Assembly: GCA_964628515.1 (NCBI GenBank)
Contig: CAZVNZ010000017.1
Location: 1 to 62,647, forward strand
DNA length: 62,647 nt
Source of the DNA: CAZVNZ01 sp964628515
Lineage (GTDB): Bacteria; Bacillota; Clostridia; Christensenellales; Christensenellaceae
Direction of reading: 5' to 3'
The position numbers and the translations under genes are program-made. Positions 44,830 through 54,926 of this stretch are shown piece by piece; within the stretch, counting starts at the first letter, position 1, and every line of letters starts with the position of its first letter. The notes under the pieces were generated by a model. The model had not been told where the DNA came from, ran no database searches, and worked only from the letters and a program-made list of their open reading frames with translations.

Positions 44830-46208
44830 TTTTGTTAAGCCATTTTGAAAAACGGCATTTTCGTCTGGAAAGGGGTCAAATTCGCTTCCGACAACTTCCA
44901 CCACGGAAACTTCGTTGCAAAAGTTAAAAAATACTTCTATTCTGTCAAGGTAAATCAACACTTTGTCTACAAACATTTCTATGAGCGCCTGTGTCATTTT
45001 GAGCTCTCCGCATTCAAGACGTAGTCTTGCCATGCAAAACAGCTTTGTTAGCTGTTCTTCATTCAGCATCGTTGTTGTGAAATCTTTTGAAGGAACGGTT
45101 AGACTTGCCTCTAACCGTGTTTTCTCTGACTCAAGCTCACTTAGTTTTGCTGCCAAAGCAGGTGAAGGGGTGGTCATAATAATGCTTAGGCAGTTATCAA
45201 TGGCTTTTGAAACCTCTTTGATCTTAAGTGCATAATTTTCGCGAACTCTGATTGACTCAGAATTTTTACTTAGCTGAAAATCACTGTAAGCAGCGCAAAG
45301 CTTTGGAATAAGCGACTCATCGAACAAGTATCGAGAGAGCTGTTGCAAGACAAAAGTCTCGATGTATTCTCTGCGTATTTCCTTGTTTTCGCAACCGTTT
45401 TTGCTTCTCCTGCCGGTACAGGCATAGGTTACATGCAATGTTTTTTTGCGTCCTGAGTTTTTTCTTGCTCCACAATATACCCGACCGCACTCTCCGCAAA
45501 AGAATTTTCTTGAAAGAAGATAGATCTCCTTTGCTTTGTTGCTTGCTCTAACGTGCTTGCGTGATTCAAACTTCTTTTGAGCTATCATAAAATCTTCTTT
45601 TGAGATAATCTGCGGCATACCGCCTTCAATGCGCACCATATCCTCTTCGTCTTTATATACATGATTGTTGCGCTTGCCGTCGATATTTTTAGAAGATAAG
45701 CGATTAAAGATGTAAACGCCTGTGTAGCGCTCGTTTCGAAGAATAGAGGAAGTGGAGTTTTTGCCAAACGGCTTTCCGGCTTTGGTTTTGTAACCTTGTT
45801 CGTTCAGTGCATCGGCAATTTTTCCGTAGCCATTGCCTTCATTCCAAAGCTTATATATAAGCCTAACGGCATCTGCTTCACGTTCGTTGATCACAAACTT
45901 TTTTGTCTTAGGGTCGACGTTGTACCCAAGTGCGCCTGATCCGCCTGTATGTTGCCCTTTTAGAGCATTTTCACGCATTCCTTTTTGCACTTCACGGGCA
46001 AGGTTTTTTGAGTAATACTCTGCCATTGCTTCAAGAACACTTTCAAGGATAATGCTCTCCGGGCTTTCATCCAGCGGTTCAGTTACACTTAAAAGGCATA
46101 CGCCGTTTCGTTTCAGCTCGGTGCGGTAACCAATGCTGTCGCTTCTGTTTCTTGCAAAACGATCCAGCTTATGAACAATAACGGCATCAAAAAGCCCCTT
46201 TTTAGCAT

Positions 46209-46217
46209 CTTTAATCA
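46209..46217. other. Left rearrangement junction
   Basis: The nine bases read TGATTAAAG on the minus strand. They are the point where recombinase homology stops and methylase homology begins. The same nine bases occur at the end of the N-terminal recombinase piece (62584-62592). Confidence 0.6.
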
Positions 46218-46848
46218 GGACTGGCGCATTGAGCTGCTGCTTTCTGATGATGACCAAAACATCCAGCTTTTTAGGGCATCTGGTACACCTAAGGTAAAAC
46301 TCAAAGATGTGGCAGAGGTTTTTCGTGGCAAGTCTATTCTAAAAAAAGATACGACCATTGGGGAAATCGCCGTACTGAATATCAGCAACATTGAAAATGG
46401 CGAAATTCTCTACGATGATATGGAAACCATCCACGAAGATGAGCGAAAAATCAAACGATATGAGCTTCAGTCTGGCGATGTGGTATTATCCTGCCGAGGA
46501 ACCGCTATCAAAACAGCAATATTTTCCCAGCAGGAAAGACTAACGATTGCCTCAGCAAACATTGTCGTCATTCGTCCCAATAAAGATGTGCTCTCCGCGT
46601 ATATCAAGATGTTTTTTGAAAGCCCTACCGGACTGGTGATGATAAAAAGTTTTCAAAGAGGCACAACAGTGATGAACATCAACCATACTGATATAATGGA
46701 AATGGAAATCCCTCTATTACCTATGACGCGGCAAAAAGCTATTACAAGTGAGTATGACTGCGAACTTGCTTCATACAAAAAGCAAATTGCCGATGCAGAA
46801 CAAAGGTTAACAGAAACCAAAGACAAACTTTTTGGCGAGATGCTATAG
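46218..46848 (+). pseudogene. C-terminal fragment of a methylase-specificity protein
   Basis: About 210 residues on the plus strand resemble the specificity (TRD) part of type I systems or of fused N-6 methylase/specificity proteins: VKLKDVAEVFRGKSI, IAVLNISNIENGEILYDD, YELQSGDVVLSCRGTAIK, FQRGTTVMNINHTDIMEMEI and a final coiled coil ending KLFGEML. The open frame extends left to 46171 only because it crosses into recombinase DNA in antisense. No start or upstream half is present, so the gene was cut at the rearrangement junction. It ends in TAG 14 bp before the next gene. Confidence 0.75.
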
Positions 46849-46861
46849 GAGGATATGAAAA

Positions 46862-47392
46862 ATGAAAAGAATTGCAAAGGCTGATTTTTTTGCCGGGGTT
46901 TTTCTCACAACTATATTAAAAACATCTAAAACTGCGCCTATGTATTGTGATGCTACTGATGAGTTAAAAAGAATTGAATTTGAAACAGACCTTGGAGCAT
47001 TCAATGTTTTTGTTCACTTTTCAGCATCTCCAAAACCCGGATGGGATTATTGTGGCAAAACAAAAAGAAAGAGAGAGTATTGGAATGCCGGATTTACTGA
47101 AAGTCAGTTCAACTATTTACAGACAAAATTTGCAATTGAAGGGAAGCAAAATCTTCTTGCCATTATTTGCACCGACGAAAAATACACATGTACTCGCGTT
47201 GCAGTGCTAACTCTCAGGGAAGCGCTAAAGTGCCTGCAAGAAAAAACGGATAGCGAGACGAGAAGGATTACGGTTTCTCGTTCTGGTAAAGATCATGCAT
47301 TTATTTGCTATGGTGTAAATCAAGATTTAAGCACCAGCGAAATAAAGCCTTACATAAACCATTTGCGCTACTTTGAACATAATGCAGAGTGA
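46862..47392 (+). CDS. Hypothetical protein upstream of hsdM
   Basis: This 176-residue protein has no match that I recognise. It has no signal peptide or membrane span. Features visible are an acidic first third (ATDELKRIEFETDLGAFNVFVHFSA), Trp-Asp-Tyr-Cys at GWDYCGKTKRKREYWNAG and a conserved-looking YTCTRVAVLTLREALKCL. It has an AGGAGG site and is followed after 25 bp by hsdM, so it is translated as part of the restriction operon. It could be an accessory or anti-restriction factor, but this is only position-based. Confidence 0.7.
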   Translation: MKRIAKADFFAGVFLTTILKTSKTAPMYCDATDELKRIEFETDLGAFNVFVHFSASPKPGWDYCGKTKRKREYWNAGFTESQFNYLQTKFAIEGKQNLLAIICTDEKYTCTRVAVLTLREALKCLQEKTDSETRRITVSRSGKDHAFICYGVNQDLSTSEIKPYINHLRYFEHNAE

Positions 47393-47417
47393 TTAACTAG
47401 TACAGGAGGAATGAGAA

Positions 47418-48914
47418 ATGGCGAACATTACTTTAGGATTCGAAAACCAGCTATGGGAAATGGCAGACAAGATGCGTGGCAGAATGGGCGTGAAAGATAG
47501 TGAGTACGGCAATGTCGTATTGGGACTTATCTTTTTGAAGTATATCTCCGATAGCTTTGATGAGCGCTACCAAGAGCTAAAAGCTGAGGGTGAGGGCTTT
47601 GAGGAAGATAGAGATGCCTATGCAGAGAAAACTGTGTTTTTTGTTCCGCCCACTGCACGCTGGGAGTATATCAAGAAAAATGCAAAGCAGCCAACCATCG
47701 GACAGATTATTGACGATGCCATGATCGCCATTGAAAAGGAAAACGACACCCTCAAAGGGGTACTTCCCAAAACTTACGCAAGAGCGGAAATCAACAAGCA
47801 GGTGCTGGGCGAGCTGGTGGATTTATTTTCGTTCAATATCGGAAGCAGCGAAGCAAAAGCGCAGGATATCCTGGGGCGTGTGTATGAATACTTCCTCGGA
47901 AACTTCGGCTCGAGTGACGGCGAGTATTACACACCACCCTCCATCGTCAAGCTACTGGTTGGCATGATCGAACCTTTTGAGGGCAGGGTGTATGACCCTT
48001 GCTGCGGTAGTGGTGGCATGTTCGTGCAATCGGCAAGGTTTGTGACTGCCCAAGAAGGCAGGCTGGATAATATTCATATCTACGGGCAGGAATCCATCGC
48101 CGAAACATGGCGGCTTTGCAAAATGAACCTTGCTATCCGAGGCATTGATGGCAACCTGGGTAAAGAAAACGCCGACACTTTCGGTAACGACCAGCACAGG
48201 ATGCTCAAAGCAGATTATATCCTCGCCAACCCGCCCTTTAATATAAAGGACTGGGGTGCACCCAATCTCACCGAAGATGTGCGCTGGAAATATGGCATGC
48301 CCCCGGCGGGCAACGCCAACTACGCCTGGATATCCCACATTATCAGCAAACTTTCGCCCCGTGGCGTGGCTGGCTTTGTGCTTGCCAATGGTTCCATGAG
48401 CACGACCACAACAGCAGAATCAGAAATCCGAAAGAACATCATCGAGGCGGGCTTGTTGGATTGCATCGTTACCCTGCCACCCAATCTGTTTTATAATGTA
48501 ACCATTCCCGTGTGCCTATGGTTTTTGAGCCGCAAACGGGACAATCGCCGGGATAAAATCCTCTTCATCGATGCTCGGAAAAAGGGCACGATGGTAACGA
48601 GAAAGCACCGGGAACTTTCAGACACCGAGCTGCAGGAAATCTGCTATACTTATCATAACTGGCGGGACGACAAACCCGAGTACTCAGATATAAAGGGCTT
48701 TTGCAAATCGGCAGACCTTACCGAGATACGGGGGCATGAATACATACTAACCCCGGGGCGGTATGTGGGCATAGAGCAGCAAGAGGCAGACGATGAACCC
48801 TTTGATGACAAGATGACAAGGCTGACCGGTGAACTTGCCGAGATGTTTGCAAAAAGCCACGAGCTGGAAACGGAAATTAGGGAGAGATTGGGGGCGATTG
48901 GGTATGAATTTTAA
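47418..48914 (+). CDS. hsdM: Type I restriction-modification methylase subunit
   Basis: This 498-residue N6-adenine methylase is the modification subunit of a type I system. The HsdM N-terminal helical domain (about 1-130; LGFENQLWEMADKMRG) is followed by the Rossmann methylase domain. SAM-binding motif I is YDPCCGSGGMFVQSA and the catalytic NPPF motif is ADYILANPPFNIKDWG. The start has AGGAGG seven to eight bases upstream. The stop overlaps the next ATG (48904), indicating coupled translation. The DNA here is more G+C-rich than the core genome to the left, consistent with transfer. Confidence 0.96.
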   Translation: MANITLGFENQLWEMADKMRGRMGVKDSEYGNVVLGLIFLKYISDSFDERYQELKAEGEGFEEDRDAYAEKTVFFVPPTARWEYIKKNAKQPTIGQIIDDAMIAIEKENDTLKGVLPKTYARAEINKQVLGELVDLFSFNIGSSEAKAQDILGRVYEYFLGNFGSSDGEYYTPPSIVKLLVGMIEPFEGRVYDPCCGSGGMFVQSARFVTAQEGRLDNIHIYGQESIAETWRLCKMNLAIRGIDGNLGKENADTFGNDQHRMLKADYILANPPFNIKDWGAPNLTEDVRWKYGMPPAGNANYAWISHIISKLSPRGVAGFVLANGSMSTTTTAESEIRKNIIEAGLLDCIVTLPPNLFYNVTIPVCLWFLSRKRDNRRDKILFIDARKKGTMVTRKHRELSDTELQEICYTYHNWRDDKPEYSDIKGFCKSADLTEIRGHEYILTPGRYVGIEQQEADDEPFDDKMTRLTGELAEMFAKSHELETEIRERLGAIGYEF

Positions 48915-49353
48915 CGATGAATTGCTTTTTACCCAGGATGGTAGTTATAATTTCCAGTATATAAAGCAAGTTTTTTCTATTGCGAAAGAAGTGTATGACT
49001 TTAAAGAGTTTTTGAATGAGCAAGCTGAAAACGAAAGGCTATTATTTGCTCATTACAAGGATTATGCAGCGATTAAGAATCAACACGACAAGCTAAGAAA
49101 AAAATATTTCTTTGAAATCGGCACTATATTACTTGCATATAGACTAATAAACGGTCAGCCATCAAGCACTACACAGAAAAATAATGCGTACTACTACAAT
49201 GAATTGGCACAAATCAATGCGCACATCCCATTGATCGCAATAATCAATAAAGGGATAAGTTTATATTTAGATGGTCTTCTTAAAAAGGTAATCGCTGACT
49301 GCAATAATGCAGGGGTTTCGGGATACGAGGAATTTGGGGGTGACCGGACATGA
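48904..49353 (+). CDS. Hypothetical protein between hsdM and hsdS
   Basis: This 149-residue soluble, mostly helical protein (QYIKQVFSIAKEVYDFKEFLNEQ and AAIKNQHDKLRKKYFFEIG) is of no family I recognise. The ATG at 48904 overlaps the hsdM stop, and its own stop overlaps the hsdS ATG at 49350, so it is translationally coupled to both. The frame start at 48829 lies inside hsdM and is not used. A gene locked between hsdM and hsdS by two overlaps is likely to be part of the system's function. Confidence 0.8.
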   Translation: MNFNDELLFTQDGSYNFQYIKQVFSIAKEVYDFKEFLNEQAENERLLFAHYKDYAAIKNQHDKLRKKYFFEIGTILLAYRLINGQPSSTTQKNNAYYYNELAQINAHIPLIAIINKGISLYLDGLLKKVIADCNNAGVSGYEEFGGDRT

Positions 49354-50537
49354 GTTTTGATGAATCCGCTATTAGTCTAAGTGAGACATGTGATTATGTT
49401 AAAGATAGATTTGCAAAAGATCTTCTGACATTAGAAAACTATATTTCCACTGAAAATATGCTCCCAAACAGAGGTGGGGTTACTGTATCAAGTGGACTTC
49501 CTAACACGGCCGCCATTGAATATTTGCCGGGCGATGTCCTTGTATCAAATATTCGTCCATATTTCAAGAAAATATGGCGTGCCGATAAAAGAGGAGGGTG
49601 CTCGGCCGATGTACTGAACTTCCGAGCAAAGACACATTGTAATAACCAATATCTATATTACTTACTTTCTGATGATAGATTTTTTGCGTATTCGACTGGA
49701 ACATCCAAAGGAACAAAAATGCCTCGAGGCGATAAAAAAGCAATAATGGATTATCCGGTAATGCTCCCTCCCCTACCCGAGCAGCAAGCCATTGCCGCTA
49801 CGCTTTCCTGTCTGGACGATAAAATTGAGCTAAACAACCGCATGAACAAAACCCTTGAGGAAATGGCGCAGGCGATTTTCAAGAGCTGGTTTGTGGACTT
49901 TGAGCCATTCCAAGAAGGCAAGTTTGTGGATAGCGAGCTTGGCAAAATTCCCAAGGGGTGGCGGGTTGGGACACTTACAGAAATTGCAGATTATCTAAAC
50001 GGATTGGCAATGCAAAATTATCGTCCAGCCGATGGCGAGGCGGCAATACCGGTGCTTAAAATAAAAGAATTGCGACAAGGGAGAACCTATGTTGATAGTG
50101 ATTTGTGTTCCGCAAATATTAACGAACGGTATGTAATACAGGATGGCGATATTATTTTCTCTTGGTCTGGAAGCTTATTGGTGGACATTTGGTGCGGGGG
50201 AACATGCGGACTCAACCAGCATCTTTTTAAAGTATCATCCACCCAGTATAATAAGTGGTATTTCTATATGTGGACAAAATACCACCTCCAGCAATTTCAA
50301 TCTATTGCAAAGGACAAAGCCACAACAATGGGACATATTAAGCGTGGTGATTTAGAGAGGTCGAAATGCCTTATCCCCAATGAGACTTCACTATCTCTAA
50401 TGGATGCAACCATGAGCCCAATCATTGACAAGATAATAGCAAGTAAAATCCAAGTACGGCAGTTAGAGCGCATTCGTGATTCCCTGCTCCCCAAACTTAT
50501 GAGCGGCGAAATACGAGTGCCGGTGGAGGTGAGTTGA
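49350..50537 (+). CDS. hsdS: Type I restriction-modification specificity subunit
   Basis: This 395-residue protein sets the DNA target of the complex. It has two target-recognition domains, each followed by a conserved helical spacer: TRD1 about 1-140, then LPPLPEQQAIAATLSCLDDKIELNNRMNKTLEEMA; TRD2 about 205-345, then IVASKIQVRQLERIRDSLLPKLMSGEI. The link SELGKIPKGWRVGTL opens TRD2. The first TRD starts rather abruptly (MSFDESAISLSETC). A gene for an unrelated membrane protein follows without a gap. Confidence 0.94.
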   Translation: MSFDESAISLSETCDYVKDRFAKDLLTLENYISTENMLPNRGGVTVSSGLPNTAAIEYLPGDVLVSNIRPYFKKIWRADKRGGCSADVLNFRAKTHCNNQYLYYLLSDDRFFAYSTGTSKGTKMPRGDKKAIMDYPVMLPPLPEQQAIAATLSCLDDKIELNNRMNKTLEEMAQAIFKSWFVDFEPFQEGKFVDSELGKIPKGWRVGTLTEIADYLNGLAMQNYRPADGEAAIPVLKIKELRQGRTYVDSDLCSANINERYVIQDGDIIFSWSGSLLVDIWCGGTCGLNQHLFKVSSTQYNKWYFYMWTKYHLQQFQSIAKDKATTMGHIKRGDLERSKCLIPNETSLSLMDATMSPIIDKIIASKIQVRQLERIRDSLLPKLMSGEIRVPVEVS

Positions 50538-51098
50538 GTGCAAGAGTTTGTAAAATGGTGCAATGAGAACCAGGGCTTTATAGGCGTTACTCTATCAATT
50601 TTGACATTGGCTGTTTCTGGTATTGCTGTATGGATTTCAATCAATACAGCAAGCAGGCAAAACAAGATTGCGCTCTTCGAAAAACGGTTAGACTCGTTTC
50701 AAAGCTTTATTAGTATTGTCAATGCAGCAAAAAAACTGTTTGAGTGTGGCGATTCAATAGATACCCTACGGCGTTCCTACATCGCAACCATTACGGTAAA
50801 AAACCATGCAGCAGGATTAACTGTAGATCCATTTACTATGATTGATGATTCAATCGTTTTGGATTATTTTGCAATGCTACATACAAGCACCTTAGAACTA
50901 TTTATGCTCATGGATAACAAGTGGGGATCGTACGCCATGCCAATTCTAAATCATTTTAGGATTTTGCTCATGGATTATTCCCCAGTGAAATTAGTTATGT
51001 GCGATAGAGAGCAGGAACTTGCGAGCTTGAAAAAAGCGATAGAACAATATGAATCCAAAAAAATGGATGATTATTTTCAGAAATCACTAAAGATTTAG
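50538..51098 (+). CDS. Hypothetical single-span membrane protein
   Basis: This 186-residue protein has one hydrophobic segment near the N-terminus (FIGVTLSILTLAVSGIAVWI) and a long cytoplasmic helical part with alternating charges. Membrane-tethered helical proteins of this kind accompany several restriction and abortive-defence operons, but I do not recognise the family. The start is GTG at 50538, right after the hsdS stop codon, and AGGTGAG precedes it within hsdS. Confidence 0.7.
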   Translation: MQEFVKWCNENQGFIGVTLSILTLAVSGIAVWISINTASRQNKIALFEKRLDSFQSFISIVNAAKKLFECGDSIDTLRRSYIATITVKNHAAGLTVDPFTMIDDSIVLDYFAMLHTSTLELFMLMDNKWGSYAMPILNHFRILLMDYSPVKLVMCDREQELASLKKAIEQYESKKMDDYFQKSLKI

Positions 51099-51109
51099 GG
51101 GGTGTCAAA

Positions 51110-51316
51110 ATGATAGGTGATAAAATAGTTAGCACGAATAGTGTATATTGTAACGCCACAAAGCAGCAAGCGAAAATAACTGAGGTTGATAGACAATTTG
51201 GGCGTGGGAAACAAGCAAAAATCCGTATGCTTATATATGAGTGCACCCCTTCGTGTGGGTTAGACACTTGTAAATGCAATGGTGGCAAATCAGAACTTTG
51301 GAAGGAGGTAAAATGA
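51110..51316 (+). CDS. Small cysteine-containing protein before hsdR
   Basis: This 68-residue protein contains YCNATKQQ near residue 13 and a C-terminal cluster ECTPSCGLDTCKCNGGK that could bind zinc. It is not recognised. Its stop overlaps the hsdR ATG (51313) in an ATGA arrangement, so the two are coupled. The ribosome binding site of hsdR lies inside its last codons. Confidence 0.65.
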   Translation: MIGDKIVSTNSVYCNATKQQAKITEVDRQFGRGKQAKIRMLIYECTPSCGLDTCKCNGGKSELWKEVK

Positions 51317-54300
51317 AAATGTCCAACAACTTCTGCGAATCCCACCTTGAAGAAGCCACGCTGGAGTGGTTTCAAGAATTGGGATATGAAACCGCTTTCG
51401 GACCGGAGCTTTCCCCCGAGGGTGAATATGCCGAGCGAGATGACTACGGCGATGTGCTCCTCTCCGAGCGGTTGCGTGATGCGCTCTCCCGGCTAAACCC
51501 GGGGCTTTCCTCTGATGTGCTTGATGAGGCATATCGTAAGATTGCCATTCCCGGGAGTCCCAGTCTGCTGCAAAACAACAAGGCGTTTCAAAAGATGTTG
51601 ACCGATGGCGTGGATGTTTCCTATCGCCAGCCCGACGGCAATATGCGCTATACCCAGGCAAAGATATTCGATTTTGAGCGCTGGGATAGAAATGACTTCT
51701 TGGCGGTCAATCAGTTTACCGTCATCGAGGGTAAGGTGGAGAAACGCCCGGATATGGTGATCTTTGTAAATGGCATCCCGCTGGTGGTCATAGAACTCAA
51801 GAGCGCCAGCAACGAAGATGTGGACATCTCCGATGCCTACAACCAGCTACAAACTTACAAAATCAGCATACCCACGCTCTTTACATACAACTCTTTCATG
51901 GTCATCTCGGACGGCATTAACGCAAGAGCGGGTACTCTTACCGCCAACGAGGAGCGCTTTATGGCTTGGCGCACCATTGACGGCGATGGCGTAGCCCCCC
52001 TCTCCATTCCGCAGCTCGAAGTGTTGATTAAGGGTATGTTTACAAGAGAGCACTTCCTCGATCTCATCAGCCAGTTTGTGCTTTTCCAAACAGATGGCAA
52101 AGATACCTATAAAATTCTCGCTGGGTATCATCAGTACCACGCTGTTAACAAAGCGGTAGACAGCACCGAACGGGCAACGATGGAACAGGGCGACCGGCGC
52201 ATCGGTGTCATTTGGCACACCCAAGGCAGCGGCAAAAGCCTGTCTATGGTTTTTTATGCCGGGAAATTGGTACTGTCCGAAGCACTGGGCAACCCCACCA
52301 TTGTGGTCATCACCGATCGCAACGATTTAGACGACCAGCTATTCTCTACATTCTCCAAGTGCAAGGACTTGCTCCGAGGCGCACCCCAGCAAGCAACCGA
52401 CCGTGCGCATCTGCGAGAGCTACTCAACAATCGCACCAGCGGCGGCATCATCTTCACCACTATTCAGAAGTTTGCTCCCGAAGAAAAAGGCGATGCTGCC
52501 CCTGTGCTGACCGATCGTAAGAATGTCATCGTAATGGCAGACGAAGCGCACCGCAGTCAGTATGGATTTGGCGCAGATGTTATCAAAAGTGAGGACGCAG
52601 CCTACATCAAGTATGGCTATGCCAAATATATGCGTGATGCCTTGCCGAACGCCTCCTATATCGGCTTTACCGGTACGCCAATTGAGCTAACCGATAAAAA
52701 TACCCGGGCGGTCTTTGGTGATTATATCGACATCTACGATATGACCCGAGCGGTGGAAGACGGCACTACCGTCAAGATTTTCTACGAAAGCCGCATTGCA
52801 AAGCTCGACCTGCCGAATGAGCTGAAACCGGTCATCGACAGAGAATATGAGTACATTACTGAATATCAGGAAGAAACTCAGCGTGAAAAGCTCAAGAGTA
52901 AATGGTCGAGGTTGGAGGCAATTGTCGGTGCTCAGTAGCGGGTTTCTACCATTGCCAAAGATATCGTGGAGCATTTTGAGAAGCGCCAGGAAGCACAGGA
53001 AACTGCCGGTGGCAAGGGCATGATTGTCTGTATGAGCCGCCGCATTGCCATTGATCTTTATAAAGCGATTGTTGCTCTGCGCCCGGATTGGCACAACGAT
53101 GATTTGATGGGCGGCAAAATCAAGGTTGTCATGACTGGGGCATCCTCCGACCCAGCGGATTGGCAGAAATATATCGGCACAAAGGCAACTCGAGAAACCC
53201 TTGCCAAGCGTATGAAGGACACAAAAGACGAGCTGCAACTGGTCATAGTGCGAGATATGTGGCTCACCGGCTTTGATGTACCCAGCATGCACACGATGTA
53301 TATTGACAAGCCCATGAATGGACATAACCTCATGCAGGCGATCGCTCGAGTAAATCGAGTGTTTAAGGAAAAGCAAGGCGGCTTGGTGGTCGATTATATC
53401 GGTATTGCTGAGAACCTTAAAGATGCGCTTTCGCAATACACCGAAAGTGATAAAAGGACTACCGGTGTGGATACAGAACTTGCAGCAGCGGTTCTACTTG
53501 AAAAAATCGAGTTGATTCGTGAGCTTCTACACGATCACAATTATCAGAAATTCTTTACCGGCACTTCCAAAGATAAAATGCAAGCGATTATTGAAACGAT
53601 GGATTTTGTCATTGGGTTGCGTGAGGATGGCAAAAAAGAGTATTTGAAACTGGCAACCGAGCTTTCTCGTGCCTTTTCACTCTGTGCAACAACGGAAACT
53701 GCTGCTCGGCTTAACCTGGAGGTTAGCTTCCATAAATCGGTGAAAGCGTCTCTTGTCAAAATGCTGGAAGATGCCAGCAAGAAAAAAACGGTTTCTCAAC
53801 TGGATGCGGAAATCAATCAACTGATTTCAAAGTCCCTGTCATCCGGCGAGGTCGTTGATATTTTGGAATCCGTTGGTCTCAGCAAGCCCAATATCGCTAT
53901 ATTGTCAGAGGAGTTTTTAGAAGAAGTCCGTGGCATGAAACAGAAAAACCTTGCGGTGGAGCTGCTCGAACGATTGCTTAAAGGCACTATAAAGACCTTC
54001 TCGAAACGCAACCTGGTTCAGTCCAAAAAATTCTCAGAGCTACTGGATAACGCCATCAAGAAGTATCAAAACCGCACCATCGAAACCACGCAGGTTATTA
54101 TGGAGCTCATTGAGCTCGCCAAGGAAATCACTGATGCACAAAAGCGTGGACAGCAAACCGGGCTTTCCGAAGATGAACTGGCGTTTTATGATGCGCTCTC
54201 TGAAAACGAATCTGCCAAGGAAGTTATGAGCGATGAGATACTGAAGCAAATTGCTCGAGACCTTACCGTGGCTATCAAAGGTAGTGTATCGGTTGACTGG

Positions 54301-54447
54301 GCTATTCGGGAAAGCGTACAGGCGAAGATAAAGATGGTGGTGAAAAGGCTGCTCAAAAAATATGGGTATCCACCGGAGAAATCGGACAAAGCGGTAGAGA
54401 TTGTCATGGAGCAAACCCGGCTAATGTGTGAAAACGAGCTATCTTAG
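51313..54447 (+). pseudogene. hsdR: Type I restriction endonuclease/translocase subunit, interrupted by one amber codon
   Basis: The N-terminal segment 51313-52935 (541 codons) holds the PD-(D/E)xK nuclease (RPDMVIFVNGIPLVVIELKSA) and helicase motifs I (TQGSGKSLS), II (ADEAHRS) and III (GFTGTP). TAG at 52936-52938 (codon 542) then interrupts an otherwise continuous frame. The rest, to 54447, has the later helicase motifs (GFDVPSMHTMYIDKPMNG, QAIARVNRVF) and the C-terminal helical domain. Read through, it would be 1044 residues, normal for HsdR. There is no frameshift. As written only a truncated protein lacking motifs IV-VI is made, so restriction should be off unless the codon is suppressed or re-initiation gives two pieces. 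The start has AAGGAGG upstream. Confidence 0.93.
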
Positions 54448-54502
54448 GAGCGCAGTACCTCTAAAAAATAAAACATTGGTCTAAAACATTAGGAGCGGTT
54501 TA

Positions 54503-54769
54503 ATGCAACAAAATAATGTTGTCGCTAGATACAGGTCTGAAATTGACAAACTAAAAGATAAGCTTTCTCAACTCAAAGACAAGCGTGTTTATGAAATAAC
54601 AAATTGCAAAGCAGATGGTTTTCTGCAAACAAATGCGGAGCAGCTTGAAAAAATGATCTTTGATCTTCTTTACAAAATCACCACTGACAAACCATCTGAC
54701 ATGGAAGTTTTTACAATGGAATTAGTAGAAGCAATGGGAAACACAAAAGAAGAATCGAGCGAGAAATAA
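54503..54769 (+). CDS. Small helical hypothetical protein after hsdR
   Basis: This 88-residue, highly charged protein starts with a coiled coil (YRSEIDKLKDKLSQLKDKR) and has no recognised domain. AGGAGCGG precedes the ATG. It follows hsdR by 55 bp on the same strand and may be the last gene of the restriction operon. Confidence 0.6.
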   Translation: MQQNNVVARYRSEIDKLKDKLSQLKDKRVYEITNCKADGFLQTNAEQLEKMIFDLLYKITTDKPSDMEVFTMELVEAMGNTKEESSEK

Positions 54770-54926
54770 TGAGAATTCAGCACAGCTTTATAGATTGATT
54801 AAGGCACATAACGTCACACTGTTATGAATGTAGCGGGTTTCCCCGCGAACGTCTGGAAACGTTTTTAAGCATCATTATCAAAACGACATATGCCATCATG
54901 CAACTGTAATCTAAGACAATACATGA
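54770..54926. other. Non-coding stretch after the restriction operon
   Basis: It contains a short hairpin near 54832-54858 (TGTAGCGGGTTTCCCCGCGAACG region) but no gene. Two gene remnants follow at 54927-55258, and nothing is seen from 55259 to 55442. Confidence 0.4.

Larger units (their letters stand above)
44668..46217 (-). pseudogene. Large serine recombinase, C-terminal part (N-terminus missing)
   Basis: From 46217 leftward the frame matches a large serine recombinase from the middle of its catalytic domain: IKDAKKGLFDAVIVHKLDRFARNR, then the recombinase domain (GALGYNVDPKTKKFVINEREA), the zinc ribbon (FFCGECGRVYCGARKN and YACTGRRSKNGCENKE) and a coiled coil. The first 70 or so residues with the catalytic Ser are absent; upstream codons are antisense of another gene. 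A perfectly complementary N-terminal piece is at 62370-62592. The frame ends inside ssrA in antisense (stop at 44668), so the native end is unclear and the last 40 residues are probably not original. As it stands it cannot be catalytically active. Confidence 0.85.

Noticed and set aside
52687..53436. A 249-codon open frame on the minus strand opposite hsdR
   Set aside because: It is the shadow of hsdR, has no ribosome binding site, and its residues show no domain. It also spans the amber codon of hsdR, which supports hsdR as the real gene.
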